DNA of 64,000 bases, from the NCBI GenBank assembly GCA_963575745.1, contig CAUYUJ010015848.1, positions 245,192-309,191 on the forward strand, in the 5' to 3' direction. The stretch is from Prorocentrum cordatum. Lineage: Eukaryota > Sar > Dinophyceae > Prorocentrales > Prorocentraceae. The notes beneath the pieces are model-generated. The model was given only the letters and a program-made list of their open reading frames with translations, ran no database searches and was not told where the DNA came from. How positions within the stretch are numbered: position 1 is the stretch's first letter; every line of letters starts with the position of its first letter. Position numbers and translations under genes: made by a program. Below are positions 33,871 to 44,474 of the stretch, piece after piece.

Positions 33871-34137
33871 GGGGTGCTCTAGCACGCTGAAGGCGTAGTA
33901 TATGGTACGGCTGACCACCTCCCCTTCGATTGTCGCCAGGGCCGGCGCGGCGACATGCTATCCAACGCATCCTGGGTGTAGGGGACCCTGAGCCCCCGCG
34001 AGGCGCCAGCCTGGCCGCCTTCAGCTCCGCGTTCATCGGGCCGCGGCTGCTGGCCACTGTGGCGCCGCGCCTATCCACGCGGGGGCGGCGCGACCGGCGC
34101 GGCGCTGCTCTTCCTCCTCGCGGGCTCTTCGAGGGCG

Positions 34138-34410
34138 GCAGCTGCCCGGATGCGCCTATTTTGAAGCGCGGCACCTGCCGTGTTCAAAACGTCCGTGTCA
34201 ACTTTTTTTGGTCGGCGGGTCGAGAGCGGGCCTCTTCTGGTTAAGAGCTAACGTCCGTGCCAACATGCAGCGTGTTGTTTCGGCACGTGTTTTGCTTTTT
34301 TTTGGGGGGGGGGGCGTGCCGCGCCGGGCCCCGACGTTTTGAGTCCACGCGCTGAGCGCTGCATCGGCGCTCTGCGGGCTGCGTGTTGCGCATCGGGGCA
34401 GCTGAGGGCC
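34138..34410 (+). repeat. TIR element family G, copy 1
   Basis: Starts GGCAGCTGCCCGGATGCGCC and ends with the near-inverse GCGTGTTGCGCATCGGGGCA GC. Shares order with 62700-62900. An internal extra block of about 45 bp is flanked by AACGTCCGTG(T/C)CAAC repeats, as if a further insertion with a 15-bp duplication had occurred. Confidence 0.65.
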
Positions 34411-34873
34411 TCTGGGCTCCGAGTCTGGCAGGCTCGCGCTCCTCGCAGGCGCGGGCCCAGGCTCGCGTTCCGCGCAGGCGCGCCCCCCCCCCCCTCCGCA
34501 GATCCCTGGCGAAGCGCTCTTCTTGCAACGGGGGGGGTTTTCCCTGGCTCTGACCCTCGGGGGCCATATTCGGGCCCCAGGGCTCTAAGAAACGCATCGG
34601 GGACGAGAAGCTTCCCCGAGGGAAGCGGTCGGGGGTTTGGGGCCGCGGAGGGCGAAGCACATCGGCGGAAGCCAGGGTCTGAGATCCTGGCGTCGCCGCT
34701 TCTGCACACCAGCGTTCGCGCCGTGGCTTTCTGGCCATGGGGCCTTCGCAGATCGAGGCGGCTCGAGAGATGTCGCGGAAGGATGCGGTCTGGGGCTCCG
34801 GTCGTGATCCCTCGCTCACGCTGCTGTGTTTTGTCGCGACGTCGGATCTCTGGGCCTTGCGGCCCTCCTCGCA

Positions 34874-35067
34874 GGCCCAGAGATTGACACCAACACCAAA
34901 TTCGGCGGTGTGCCTCCACCGAGGGTAGAAGATCCCGATCTCGGTGATAGTGGTGACATTCTGGCTTCCAAGGTGGCCGAAATGTTACCACCAACATTGA
35001 AATCTAGGATCATCTTCCCCGTGTGGAGGCAACCCCCTGTGTTGGCGTTGGTGCCCATTTCCAGGCC
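34874..35067. repeat. ~194-bp imperfect foldback (hairpin) element
   Basis: The left arm (GGCCCAGAGATTGACACCAA and on through GCCTCCACC, GGTAGAAGATCCCGAT, GTGGTGACATTCTGGC) pairs almost along its full length with the right arm. The turn lies near 34967-34980. Because it is a near-complete palindrome it could also fold as an RNA. Confidence 0.75.
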
Positions 35068-35099
35068 TCCAACCTCCAGAAGACGTCCGAGGGGGCTCG

Positions 35100-35281
35100 G
35101 TATCGTTTAACCAATCCCCATCCCCATCCCCATCCCCTTCAAGGCCCCCGCCATTCCCCCCCCAGTTGGGGATACACCCCTCGAAACCCGAAGGGAACGG
35201 CCCATATCTCCATCTAGGGGGGCAATTCGGCCAGTGGGGCCCAGGCCACCCCGCTGGGGATGGGGATCGGTGAAACGATAC
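35100..35281. mobile_element. 182-bp TIR element (GTATCGTTT ends)
   Basis: Left end GTATCGTTTAACCAATCCCC, right end its near-complement ending GAAACGATAC; about 24 of 27 positions pair. CCCCAT hexamers lie just inside both ends. It follows the 34874 hairpin by 32 bp. No clear target duplication. Confidence 0.8.
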
Positions 35282-36109
35282 TCACTCTGGAGGCGCGCGT
35301 CGAGGAAAGCCAGGACTTCGGAGATCTGGAGGCTCCAGCCCCTACTCCGTTCTGCCGTCGTCGTCGTCGCCGTCGTCGTCGTTTCCACTAAACCACGTTT
35401 GGCTAAAGGGGGTGTTGTCATGTTCTGTCCATCCCCGGGTGTTGGGACATGTCGAAGGCCTTGCGGGCTTTCCACTGGGTCCCACCTCGTGGCCACGGAC
35501 GGCTGGGCCCGCAGTCGAGATTCTGGCCGGAACGTATTTACAGAGATGTCCGATCACCGATATTTCTGGTTCGGATTGCTCCAGCGTCTTGACAAGAACG
35601 AGCCTGAAGTGTTTCCTCTTTCCGGACGCCGGGGGCTGTTTTTGGGCAACAGCGCTTCGAGAAGCAGTTCATGCTGGGCGGGGCTAGGACGATAATAAAT
35701 CCGTGCCACAGCGTTCCGGAGTGCTCTAAGGAGGCTCTGGCGCTCGAGACATCCTCCAGAGCCGCCGGATCTCAGAGATTCTCAACGTAACTATCCTCGC
35801 CCGATTTTTATTCTCGTTCTGGCTTCGTCTTATCATGATGGGAAAGCAGCTCCCAGAAGGGGGTCGAGAGCGCCATGGCCCGTCACAGACCAACTTAAGG
35901 CACTTGGGCTGTGCGGGGCTGGGGCTGCTCGCCACTGTGTTGCCGCGCATATATTCGTCGCCGCGCGAGCTTCGGTTCGCGTGGCGGGCCCACCACCGCG
36001 CCACTCCAGACCCCACCAACCAGGCAACGTGTCTGGAGATCCCAGGCGAAGCTGATCACAGCACACGCAAGGTCAACCTGTCCGGTCTTCTCTGTTGCAC
36101 GCCAGAGTG

Positions 36110-36500
36110 ACACCAGGCAGATTTCTCAGAAGTCCTTGGTCCTCCAAGGAGTCCCTGAGGCTTTTTCAAGACGTGGAAGGATTCCTGAGGTGTTCTGATG
36201 ATCCCCAAGGACTCCGAAACATTATTAATCATCCAAGCACGTTCTTCAAGATTTCGGTGGATTCCCAAAGGCTCCGCAAATTGTCGTTGGATTGTTCAGG
36301 GGTCGTATGGCTTCCTGCGGAACCTATCGGATTCCCAAGGAACCCTAAGGCTTTCCTAAAGAATTCGCTGGGATTCTTGAGGATTCCCCGTATGATTCCG
36401 AAGGATTTCTCCGGATTCCTTAGGATTCTGTCGGATTCATATGATTTCTAAGGATTCGTGAGAACTTCTGAGGATTCCTTTAGGTTTTTCTTGGATTCGA
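36110..36500 (+). repeat. AAGGATTCC degenerate short repeat
   Basis: Recurring AAGGATTCCT(T/G)AGG and GGATTC units over about 390 bp, similar in style to family D but with a different, more AT-rich unit. No coding frame is consistent. Confidence 0.7.
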
Positions 36501-37220
36501 CCCCCCCGGATGACTCGGATGAAAGGTGTTCCCTCGGTGGCAAGGACATGATGGTTTGAACCTTTGCGCCAGCGCGCACCTTCGCGGGTTTAATTAAAGT
36601 ACGGCGGATTCGAATTTTGTTTGGATGTTTGTTGCGTTGGCTCCGATCTCCGTTTGCGAAGATCAAATTGCAGATGTTGTGGATATAAGTTGCGCCCTGT
36701 TTTGTTCGCACGAGTCTGACGTATACCTTGTTCTACCCTCCTGATATCAAAATCATGTGGGGGACCGAGAGAAATCGGATCCGCAGCACCCATGCCCGCC
36801 GCGGTCCAGATTCTACGGGGCCGGGGGGGGTGGCTACGAACGTCCACGGACCCCACCAACCCTCACGGCACACGAGTCGCGGCCAGCAGGAACGCATCTC
36901 TCCTCGCCCCCCTGGGGGCTGCTCCGAACATCCTGCTCCCCTCCGCTCGAGGCGAGGCACACTCGCGCGCCCCAGCTCGCGGGGCACACCCGCGCGGGCG
37001 CTCAGGGCGTGACCGGCTGTCGTGCCGCGCGGGCGCCGGCGGGGCCCCGGCGCGGGCGTTCAGACTTAAGCGCCGCCCGCGGCCGGGAGGCGGCCGTGGT
37101 CGAGGGGTCCACGCTCTCGGGCGGCCGCGATCGCTCCAGGTCGAACGATCCACGCGGTGTCGGTCGGAGGAGTGAGGTTCAGGAGGACAGTTATCGGGTT
37201 AGATGGGTCTGTCGTGGGTG
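36501..37220. other. No recognisable gene
   Basis: The left half (36530-36780) is of moderate GC with short frames only. The right half is GC-rich with spurious frames on both strands. Confidence 0.5.
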
Positions 37221-37224
37221 GACA

Positions 37225-37395
37225 GGGCCCCCAACCTGACACGTCGATGAGTGAGTTGTCCGTTTTCGGTTCTCGAGAGTGTGGCGCGGCGCCGGCATTT
37301 TCCAGGCTCGCGCCCGCCAGGTTTGGGCCCGATGCCGTTTCCACGAAACCGCGTTCCACTGAAGGGGGCTCTGTCCACCCCCGAGGTTGGGAGAA
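37225..37395 (+). repeat. Repeat family E, copy 1
   Basis: Matches 60405-60550: GTCGATGAGTGA, GTCCGTTTTCGGTT, CCCGCCAGGTTTGGGCCCGA, ACTGAAGGG / TGCTACAGGG, CTGTCCA(C/T)CCCC. A shorter relative lies at 35385-35440. Confidence 0.8.
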
Positions 37396-37734
37396 ATGCG
37401 GATATCCTTACCCGTAGGCGGCCGAAGGCATCGTCCACTGCATCCGGATGCTATCGCTCGTGCCATCCATCCCCCCAAACAACTTCCTCCCGACACGATA
37501 GCGGCTCTCCCTACCGATGCCGCTGCCCGTCCCTCGTTCTGGCACGCGCGCTGGGCCGCCCGCGAGGCCCTCGTCGCCGCGGCGTGGTTCCCTTCGAGCT
37601 TCTCTCTGCTCAGGGCGCGCCCCGGAAGAGGTCCCGGGAGAGCGCGGCCGCTCAGGGGCGGGAGCCCGTCCAAGTGGCGCGCTGGGCACGAGCGCCCGCC
37701 GCGCCCACCTCGTGTAGCGAAAGGTCTTTTCCTC

Positions 37735-37838
37735 CTCCTCATCCTCATCCTCATCCTCCTTTTCCACCTCATTATCATTATTCTTCTTCTTCTCCTCCTC
37801 CTCCTCTTCCTCCTTTCCTCCTCCTCCCCCTCCCCCCG
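37735..37838. repeat. (TCC)n/(CTT) tract
   Basis: TCC, TCA and CTT units leading directly into the 75-bp minisatellite. Confidence 0.9.
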
Positions 37839-38512
37839 CTGGGGCGAGCAGGAGTGGGGAGACGTGCCCCCTCCCCCCCTGGCGCGGACTGCCAGGACCC
37901 CGACTGGAAAGCGCTGGGGCGAGCAGGAGTGGGGAGACATGCCCCCTCCCCCCCCTGGCGCGGACTGCCAGGACCCCGACTGGAAAGCGCTGGGGCGAGC
38001 AGGAGTGGAGAGACATGCCCCCTCCCCCCCTGGCGCGGACTGCCAGGACCCCGACTGGAAAGCGCTGGGGCGAGCAGGAGTGGGGAGACATGCCCCCTCC
38101 CCCCCTGGCGCGGACTGCAGGACCCCGACTGGAAAGCGCTGGGGCCCAGGAGTGGGGAGACATGCCCCCTCCCCCCCTGGCGCGGACTGCCAGGACCCCG
38201 ACTGGAAAGCGCTGGGGCGAGCAGGAGTGGGGAGACATGCCCCCTCCCCCCCTGTCGCGGACTGCGAGGACCCCGACTGGAAAGCGCTGGGGCGAGCAGG
38301 AGTGGGGAGACATGCCCCCTCCCCCCCTGGCGCGGACTGCCAGGACCCCGACTGGAAAGCGCTGGGGCGAGCAGGAGTGGGGAGACATGCCCCCCCTCCC
38401 CCCCGTCGCGGACTGCCAGGACCCCGACTGGAAAGCGCTGGGGCGAGCAGGAGTGGGGAGACATGCCCCCTCCCCCCCTGGCGCGGACTGCGAGGACCCC
38501 GACTGGAAAGCA
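37839..38512 (+). repeat. 75-bp minisatellite, nine units
   Basis: Nine nearly identical units of 70-76 bp start with GCTGGGGCGAGCAGGAGTGG and include TGGCGCGGACTGCCAGGACC. Units differ mainly in the length of a C run and in a few substitutions. One unit has short deletions. Because 75 is divisible by three, long frames open on both strands in several phases, but indels shift the phase between units, so coding is not supported. Confidence 0.95.
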
Positions 38513-38753
38513 AGGACCGGTCCGGGGAGAGGCGGTACACGTGGTGCATTTCCGATCCTTCGAGGGCTCTTTGGTCTCTTGGGGGGGGGAAGATCTTTGC
38601 ACTTCTGATGGTTCTGTCCTGGGCCTCGCCCTGGCCATCTGGGGGGCCAGGAATCATCAGAAACGAGCACCATAAGAAATGAGCACGGTTAGAAATGAAC
38701 GACGTGCATCATTCTCCTCATTTTTTAAAAGAAGAAGTGAACGGCGTGCATCT

Positions 38754-38959
38754 GTAATGGAGGATGACGATTAATAAATGACCGGGGGTCGTGTTCACGC
38801 GGCGGCGCCCGGGATGACGATTAGAAAAAGCCGGCCGCGGGCTGGACAAATATTATTTTTAATCGTTCTCCTCCAGTCAGAAAATGATGCAGAAATAGCA
38901 GAAAACTATTTGTTGAATCGTTCTCCCCCATCTTTTTATTAATCGCCATCCCGCATTAC
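38754..38959. mobile_element. 206-bp foldback element
   Basis: Left end GTAATGGAGGATGACGATTA pairs with the right end TAATCGCCATCCCGCATTAC. Secondary inverted blocks inside (GGGATGACGATTAGAAAAAG, AATCGTTCTCC) make a foldback. AT-rich relative to its surroundings; no clear duplication. Confidence 0.7.
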
Positions 38960-38964
38960 CTGTC

Positions 38965-39780
38965 TGCCCCCCCTGGTCAGAGACCCACGCCGGGGGGGCC
39001 CGGCAGGAGCCTGCCGTCATGAGGGGCCTGCGGGCGTCGAGGGTGCCCCGCGCAGGCGTGTGTGGCGCCGGGGCCTCCCGCCCCCCGGGGCGCCCTGGAG
39101 TTCCGGGGCGCAGTGCGGAGAGCAAGGGCGAAAGCTACAGTCGGGCCGCTGACATGTTTCAATTGGCGACGACGAAGGCGACGGACGACAGCCGAACGAC
39201 AGAGGCGCGCAGGGTGGGGAGGGGGAAGGGGAGGGGGGAGGGGGGGAGGGCCCCGGGGGGGGCGCACGCGCCAGGCGCAGCCCCGCTCAGCCCAGCGGCG
39301 GGCCGCGGGTCGCCCTGGCGGGCCGCCTGCCGCGCGCGGCGCGGCCGTGCCCGGCCGCCTGACACGAGGAACTCTACACGGGGAGCGAAGCCCCTTTCTT
39401 GGCCCCAAGAGCGCCTGCGTGGACGAGGGGCGCTGGAGAAACAGCCGTGGAAGGACCTGAGGAACATCGGGCCGCGTCCGAGTCCAGACTGCTCCTTGCT
39501 TCGGCGTCTCGGCTGTGCTGGCTCGTGCGTGCTGCAGCAAGGCCTCTTGTCGTATCGGTGTGATGGTGTCTCTGCAGCCGCGTAAGGCCGAGGAGAGGAG
39601 GCGCTGGGGAAGGTTCCGCTGGGTACCGAGGTGTTCACTGTCACCTTCTCGCTGGGGGCCTGCGTGATCATATTCCAGGATTCCCTCTGTCGGGGAAGGG
39701 CGGAGGACGCAGGAGGGGGAGAGTGGGACAGGGTGAGTCGTGAGTGGGGAGGGCGGCGGATGATGAGGATGAGGGGGAGG
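38965..39780. other. No recognisable gene
   Basis: GC-rich with G runs; frames on both strands lack family signals. Confidence 0.5.
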
Positions 39781-39788
39781 AGGGGGAC

Positions 39789-40555
39789 CAGTGTAAACCC
39801 AAGGGTCATCAACGATGTTGGAATAAACCCTCACTCCAAGCTCCCTCTTCATAGGCCCCTGCAGCGGTTCACTTCCACTGAGGGAACTGCCTCGTTGGAA
39901 GACAACCGTTTCCTGGGACTACAACACTGCGATTCAACGTAACTGTTGCACCCTCATAATCCGGAATCCCTTCCAAACATTATTTCTGGCACGCTGATCA
40001 TGTGAATCCGTGAAATTGTTGCAAATGTTAAGCGAATACGCGGTGCTAAGGCGACAGCCACATTTTGAAAAGGCACCGCCCTCAATCCGTGAAACCCTTG
40101 CAACTGTTTTTCAAAAAGAATGTGCGCGGCACTAAGGCGAGAGCCACATTTTGAAAACGGCCCGCCCTCAATCCTTGAAACTTCTTGCAAACATGTTTAA
40201 GACGAATGAGCGGTGCGCTAAGGCGAGAGCCACATTTTGAAAGCCACCCGCCCTCAATCCGTGAAGCTATTGCAAATGATTAAAACGAATGTGCGCGGCG
40301 CTAATGCGAGAGCCACATTTTGAAAACGGCCCGCCCTCAATCCGTGAAGCTCTTGCAAATGTTTAAAACGAATGTGCGCGGCGCTAGGGCGAGTGCATCA
40401 TTTTGTAAACGACTCGCCCTTCATTTGTGAAACTGTTGCCGTTGTTTATGCTTCAGGGTCATAAGCGGTGGGGAAGTCTCTGGCGAAACGCCCGCCCCGC
40501 CCTACAAACTGGCCTCGGGGTGCGACAGGGAGAAATTATTGATAAGGAAAAGGAA
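39789..40555 (+). repeat. Composite module M, copy 1, bounded by GGA-rich DNA
   Basis: Starts GACCAGTGTAAACCCAAG after GGAGG-rich DNA. It contains CCACTGAGGGAACTGCC, GTTGGAAGACAA and CAACGTAACTGTTGC(A)CCCT, then five 79-86 bp tandem units (40010-40426), then GTCTCTGGCGAAACGCC and CGACAGGGAG. It ends in AAGGAAAAGG before (GGA)n. The same order occurs at 42311-43015 and, inverted, at 53880-54450. Confidence 0.85.
40010..40440 (+). repeat. ~84-bp satellite inside module M
   Basis: Units start GTGAA(A/G)CT(C/G)TTGCAAATG, include ACGAATGTGCGCGGCGCTAA and GCGAGAGCCACATTTTGAAA, and end CCGCCCTCAATCC. Spacing of the starts is 79, 86, 86, 82 and 84 bp. Confidence 0.9.
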
Positions 40556-40710
40556 TGGAGGAGGAGGAGGAGGAGGAGGAGGAGGAGGAGGAGGAGGAGG
40601 AGAAAGAGAAAGAGAAAGAGAAAGAGGAGGAGGAGGAGGAACAGGAGGAGGATGAGGGGGAGATGAGGAGGAGGACGACAACGACGTGGACGAGGACGAG
40701 GAGGAGTACG
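40556..40710. repeat. (GGA)n array
   Basis: GGA with AGAAAG interruptions, directly 3' of module M copy 1. Confidence 0.95.
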
Positions 40711-41499
40711 AGCAGAAGGCAGAGGGGGTGGGGGAGATGAGAAAGAGGGGGGAGATGATGTCAGGGTCTGAGGAGAACCAGGCGAGGCCGCACACTCCCG
40801 TCTTACCCAGATGAACAACCGAAAGCCCCACCCTCCTCCCCATATTCCCGCCTTTTCCCCTCTCCTTCGACACTGCATCTGCCTCGCGACCTGGGCCCCC
40901 TGGGGGATCTCGACCACTACCCCGGGGCTGGCTTTTCATCTTGAGCCGTTTCCTCAAGGTCCGAGAGCCAGGAAGCGGCCTCGCAGAGGCCGAAACCAAC
41001 GAGTGACACGCACGGATCTCATGTGAGCAACGCAAAATCGCCGGGTCGTCTTCGCCGACGCTGGCGCGTAAGGTGCCCGCGTGGGGTCGCGCGTAAGCGC
41101 CCTCTCTTCCGATGTAGCGTGCCGCGCTGGCGGCCCGCGTCAGCCGCCGCGTCAGGTCGCTATGTCGTCGTGCGTAAGTCCGCCACGCAAATCTTCACAC
41201 AGACCCACCCCAATGGATTGTTCCTGGGCCTCAGGGGAGGGTTGCCGTGTACTTACCAGCCTGGAACATGTCCCTATCCCTCTGCTGGGCATCTCCTCAT
41301 CACGATGCCAATCTTAGGGATTCCCTTTTTTTTGAGGGCGGCTCCCTAGGATTGTCATCGCCTTCTGGCGTGTCGATCGTAGGGATAGGGATGCGTCCGA
41401 GGCTGGCAACGTACGCCTCACAACCGCGAGCCGGCGACTCTGCACGCCGCCACCACCCGCCCCGGAAGGCACGGGCAGCATTTTCGCGGCGTGGTCGTG

Positions 41500-42050
41500 C
41501 CCCCTCCTCCTCCTCCTCCTCCTCCTCCTCCTCCTCCTCCTCCTCCTCCCCCTCCTCCTCCTCCTCCTCCTCCTCCTCCTCCTCCTCCTCCTCCTCCTCC
41601 TCCTCCTCCCCCTGTCTGTGCACTGCTCGCGCGTGGGCCTGGAGGCACCGGCCGGCGCCTTCCATCCCGATGGCGGCGAGGCCGCTCGGGCTCCCCAGAG
41701 GCTGCCTTGGGCGGCGCCGCTCGGCGCCCTGTTCTCCTGCTCCTCCTCCTCCTCCTTTTTTTTTTTTATCGGCTCTCCTCCTCCTCCTCCTCCTCCTCCT
41801 CCCTCCTCGTTTTGCTCCTGCCCCTCTTCCGCCTACTGCGCTCGCACTCCTGCCGCTCCTCCATCCTCCTACGTCCTCCTTCGCCGTCCTCAGTCCTTCC
41901 CCCTCTTCTCCTCCACTTGTTCCCCTTCCTGCTCTCCCAGCTAAGCTTCTTCTGGCTCCTGCTCCACCCTCCTGCTGCTCTTCCTCTTCTTCCTCCCTCT
42001 CCTCCTCGTCCTCCTCCTCAGTCCTCCTGCCCCCTCCTCCCGCCCCTCCC
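41500..42050. repeat. (TCC)n arrays
   Basis: Two long TCC tracts (41503-41612, 41730-42050) separated by ~110 bp of GC-rich DNA. All frames are artefacts. Confidence 0.95.
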
Positions 42051-42059
42051 TGTTGAGCG

Positions 42060-42310
42060 ACGATGGAGGAGGGCGAGGAGGCCGAGGAGGAGAAGGAAGA
42101 GGAAGAGGATGCGGACGCGGGACAGGAGAGGGAGCAGGAGAGGAGGAGGAGGAGGAGGAGGAGGAGGAGGAGGAGGAGGAGGAGGAGGAGGAGGACGGAG
42201 GACGGAGGACGGAGGAGGACGGAGGACGGAGGAGGACGGAGGACGGAGGACGGAGGACGGAGGAGGACGGATGAGGACTGAGGAGGAGGATGAGGAGGAG
42301 GAGGAGGAGG
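42060..42310. repeat. (GGA)n and GGACGGA arrays
   Basis: After a short transition the TCC-rich strand switches to GGA-rich at 42060, creating a large TCC/GGA inverted arrangement of over 700 bp (41500-42310). Confidence 0.95.
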
Positions 42311-43015
42311 ACCAGTGTAAACCCAAGACTCACCAACTATCTTGCAATAAACCCTCCCTCCAAGTTCCCTTTCTTCCACAGGCCCCCACAAGGTTTCATT
42401 TCACTGAGGGAAGTGCCCCGTTGGAAGACAATTGTTTGAACATCCTGAACTGCGCCAGAACACAATCCCTGTGACTTCAACGCCGCGGATTAATGTTACT
42501 GTTGCGCCCTGGCGATCCTGAATCGTACCAGAACACCACTCCTCGGATTCCCACACCGCGAATCAGCGTCACTGTTGCGCCTTGACAGTCCCACATCGTG
42601 TCAGAACACAAAGTCTAGGAGGCCAGCCATAAGAACCTTTAAACGTTCGGTAACCTCTCAAGACGAATGTGCGCGGCGCTAAGGCGAGAACCACAGTTTT
42701 AAAAAGGTACCGCTCTCCATCCGTGCAGCTCTTGTAAATTTTTAGGACAAACGCGCGCGACACCGAGCCGAGAGCAGCATGTTGTAAACCGCCTGCCATC
42801 CATCCATGAAGCGTTGGTCATTTATTCGACGAAGGTGCGCGGCGCTGAGACGAGAGTCACATTTTGAAAGCCGCCTGCCCTCCTTCCGTGAAATGGTTGC
42901 AACATCTCAGCTCAAGGGTCAGAAGTGGTGAGGAAGTCTCAGGCGAAACGCCTGGCCCGACCTACCGACGCATCTCGGGGCGCGACAGGGAGGAGTTTGC
43001 TTGTAAGGAAAAGGG
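42311..43015 (+). repeat. Composite module M, copy 2
   Basis: Starts ACCAGTGTAAACCCAAG after GGAGGAGG, follows the same block order as copy 1, with more diverged satellite units (42590-42890). It ends CGACAGGGAGG then AAGGAAAAGGGATGGAGG and (GGA)n. Confidence 0.85.
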
Positions 43016-43135
43016 ATGGAGGAGGAGGAGGAGGAGGAGGAGGAGGAGGAGGACGATGACGATGTGGAGGAGGAGGAGGAGCAGGAGGAGGAGGAGGAGG
43101 AGGAGGAGGAGGAGAAGGGGGCGGGGGAGGAGACG
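43016..43135. repeat. (GGA)n array
   Basis: GGA units with a GACGATGACGATGT interruption, 3' of module M copy 2. Confidence 0.95.
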
Positions 43136-43404
43136 AAGGGAAGAGACGGGCGGAAGTGGTTGTCGCGCTACCCTCAGGGTAGGGGCCCGTGGCCGACACA
43201 TGTGGCGGTTCCCTCGGGGGGGCCGCCTCCATAGCAGTGGAAAGTGGAAAGAGGGGGAGGGAAGGACAGCAGGTGAGGAGGAGAGACGGCCACAGAGGAC
43301 AAAGACTCTCCCCCCCTTGTTACAGGCCCCCTCGCCCTCCGACGTGCTCGGTGCTGGAAGCACTGGATCGGCCTCCAGAAAGGACGCCGAAGCCTGAAGT
43401 TTCC

Positions 43405-43600
43405 GGTCGGGAGCTTTGGGATGGCGGGTCGCGCCGCCGGTTCTGGCCCACCACGCTTCGGCGCGAAGCGCCATCCACTCCTTGGCGCCCCAGCGTCAAC
43501 GTCCTGAGCCTTTCAAGGCCTTCCGCCCCGCGGAGCGGAGCGACACGCTATCCACTCGCAAGGCATAGCGTGTCGCTGCGGCCGCCGCGGCGACACGCTG
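43405..43600 (+). repeat. Repeat family S, copy 4
   Basis: Contains TGGCCCACCACGCTTCGGCG, CCCCAGCGTCAACGTCC, GCGGAGCGGAGCGACACGCT and CGCCGCGGCGACACGCT in family order; the least eroded right end. Confidence 0.8.
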
Positions 43601-43751
43601 TCCAGCAGAGTCCCGACCGCAGACGCTGCAGAGCCGCTTGGAGCCCCCATGCCTGCACTTCGGGACTGACCCGCCCCTCGCGCGGGGCGCACTTGGCCGC
43701 GGAGCTTCTGCTTTCCCCGCTTTCTCCGGGACGTCGCACGCCGCAAGACTC

Positions 43752-43901
43752 CAGTCGGGCCCGTCCCTCTACAGGAGGAATCTTTAAGAAATAGTCGAAG
43801 CATAGTCTGGGGACTATTTTTTGGGGCATGTTTTGACAATTTGGGCGTATTCTTTATTTTTCATCGAAAATCCCCCCTGTGGGGGAACACGCCCGACTTA
43901 A
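43752..43901 (+). mobile_element. MITE family B, copy 3 (150 bp, perfect 10-bp duplication)
   Basis: Starts AGTCGGGCCCGTCCCTCTAC (left terminus shortened by a few bases) and ends CACGCCCGACTTAA. Perfect direct duplication CGCAAGACTC at 43742-43751 and 43902-43911. Confidence 0.92.
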
Positions 43902-44071
43902 CGCAAGACTCGAGACCATCCCTGCAGCTCCTCTCGGGGCGGGGCCCCAGACCGCGCACGCATGCCGCCGCTGCCGCCCCGCGCGCCACCGATCGGCAGG
44001 CCGCGCCCCCCAACGGTCCAGGGTCACCTCTTGCGTGTGGTCGACGCCGCACTTCGGCGAGGCCCTGGACC

Positions 44072-44231
44072 TGAGTCGGGCCTGTCCCTCTACAGGAGGG
44101 ATATTTTCAAAATAATTAAAAAATAGTCGGGGGACTTTTTTAATACTATCTTCGACTATTTGAGGAGCATTTCTGGAGTATGTTTAATTTTTCGCCCAAA
44201 ATCCCCCTGTAGAGGGACACGCCCGCCTTAA
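44072..44231 (+). mobile_element. MITE family B, copy 4 (160 bp, perfect 9-bp duplication)
   Basis: Starts TGAGTCGGGCCTGTCCCTCT and ends ACGCCCGCCTTAA, with the duplication CCCTGGACC at 44063-44071 and 44232-44240. It lies only 170 bp from copy 3 in the same orientation. Confidence 0.92.
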
Positions 44232-44474
44232 CCCTGGACCCTGGTCTTGTGTTGCCCCGGTGCCAGTGCACAGGAGGCTCTGGCCACGCCTGGCCCGCCT
44301 CTGGAACGCCCCAGGCCCCGTGCTGACGGCCGCCGACGGTCCTGGCTCCGCAGCGGCACTCTGCCCGCCGCCCCGCGGACGGCGGCCTGCCAGGGGGCGC
44401 CTCGTGGGCGCCTCGTGCGCTGGCGGGGTCGGCCGAGAGTTCGCCTGGAGCCCGCCCGCTGGCGCCTCGCGCGC

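Noticed and set aside
37839-38512. CRISPR-like array
   Set aside because: Units are uniform ~75-bp tandem repeats without unique spacers, and the genome is eukaryotic.
37191-38682. Several overlapping 200-490 residue ORFs
   Set aside because: Caused by the 75-bp minisatellite, whose period is divisible by three. Indels between units break any single frame.
41300-42474. Long Pro/Ser/Leu and Glu/Arg ORFs
   Set aside because: Translations of (TCC)n and (GGA)n arrays.
43752-44231. Family B copies as certain introns
   Set aside because: The duplications do not place AG at the 3' border in a consistent way and no coding flanks are recognised, so they are called MITEs only.
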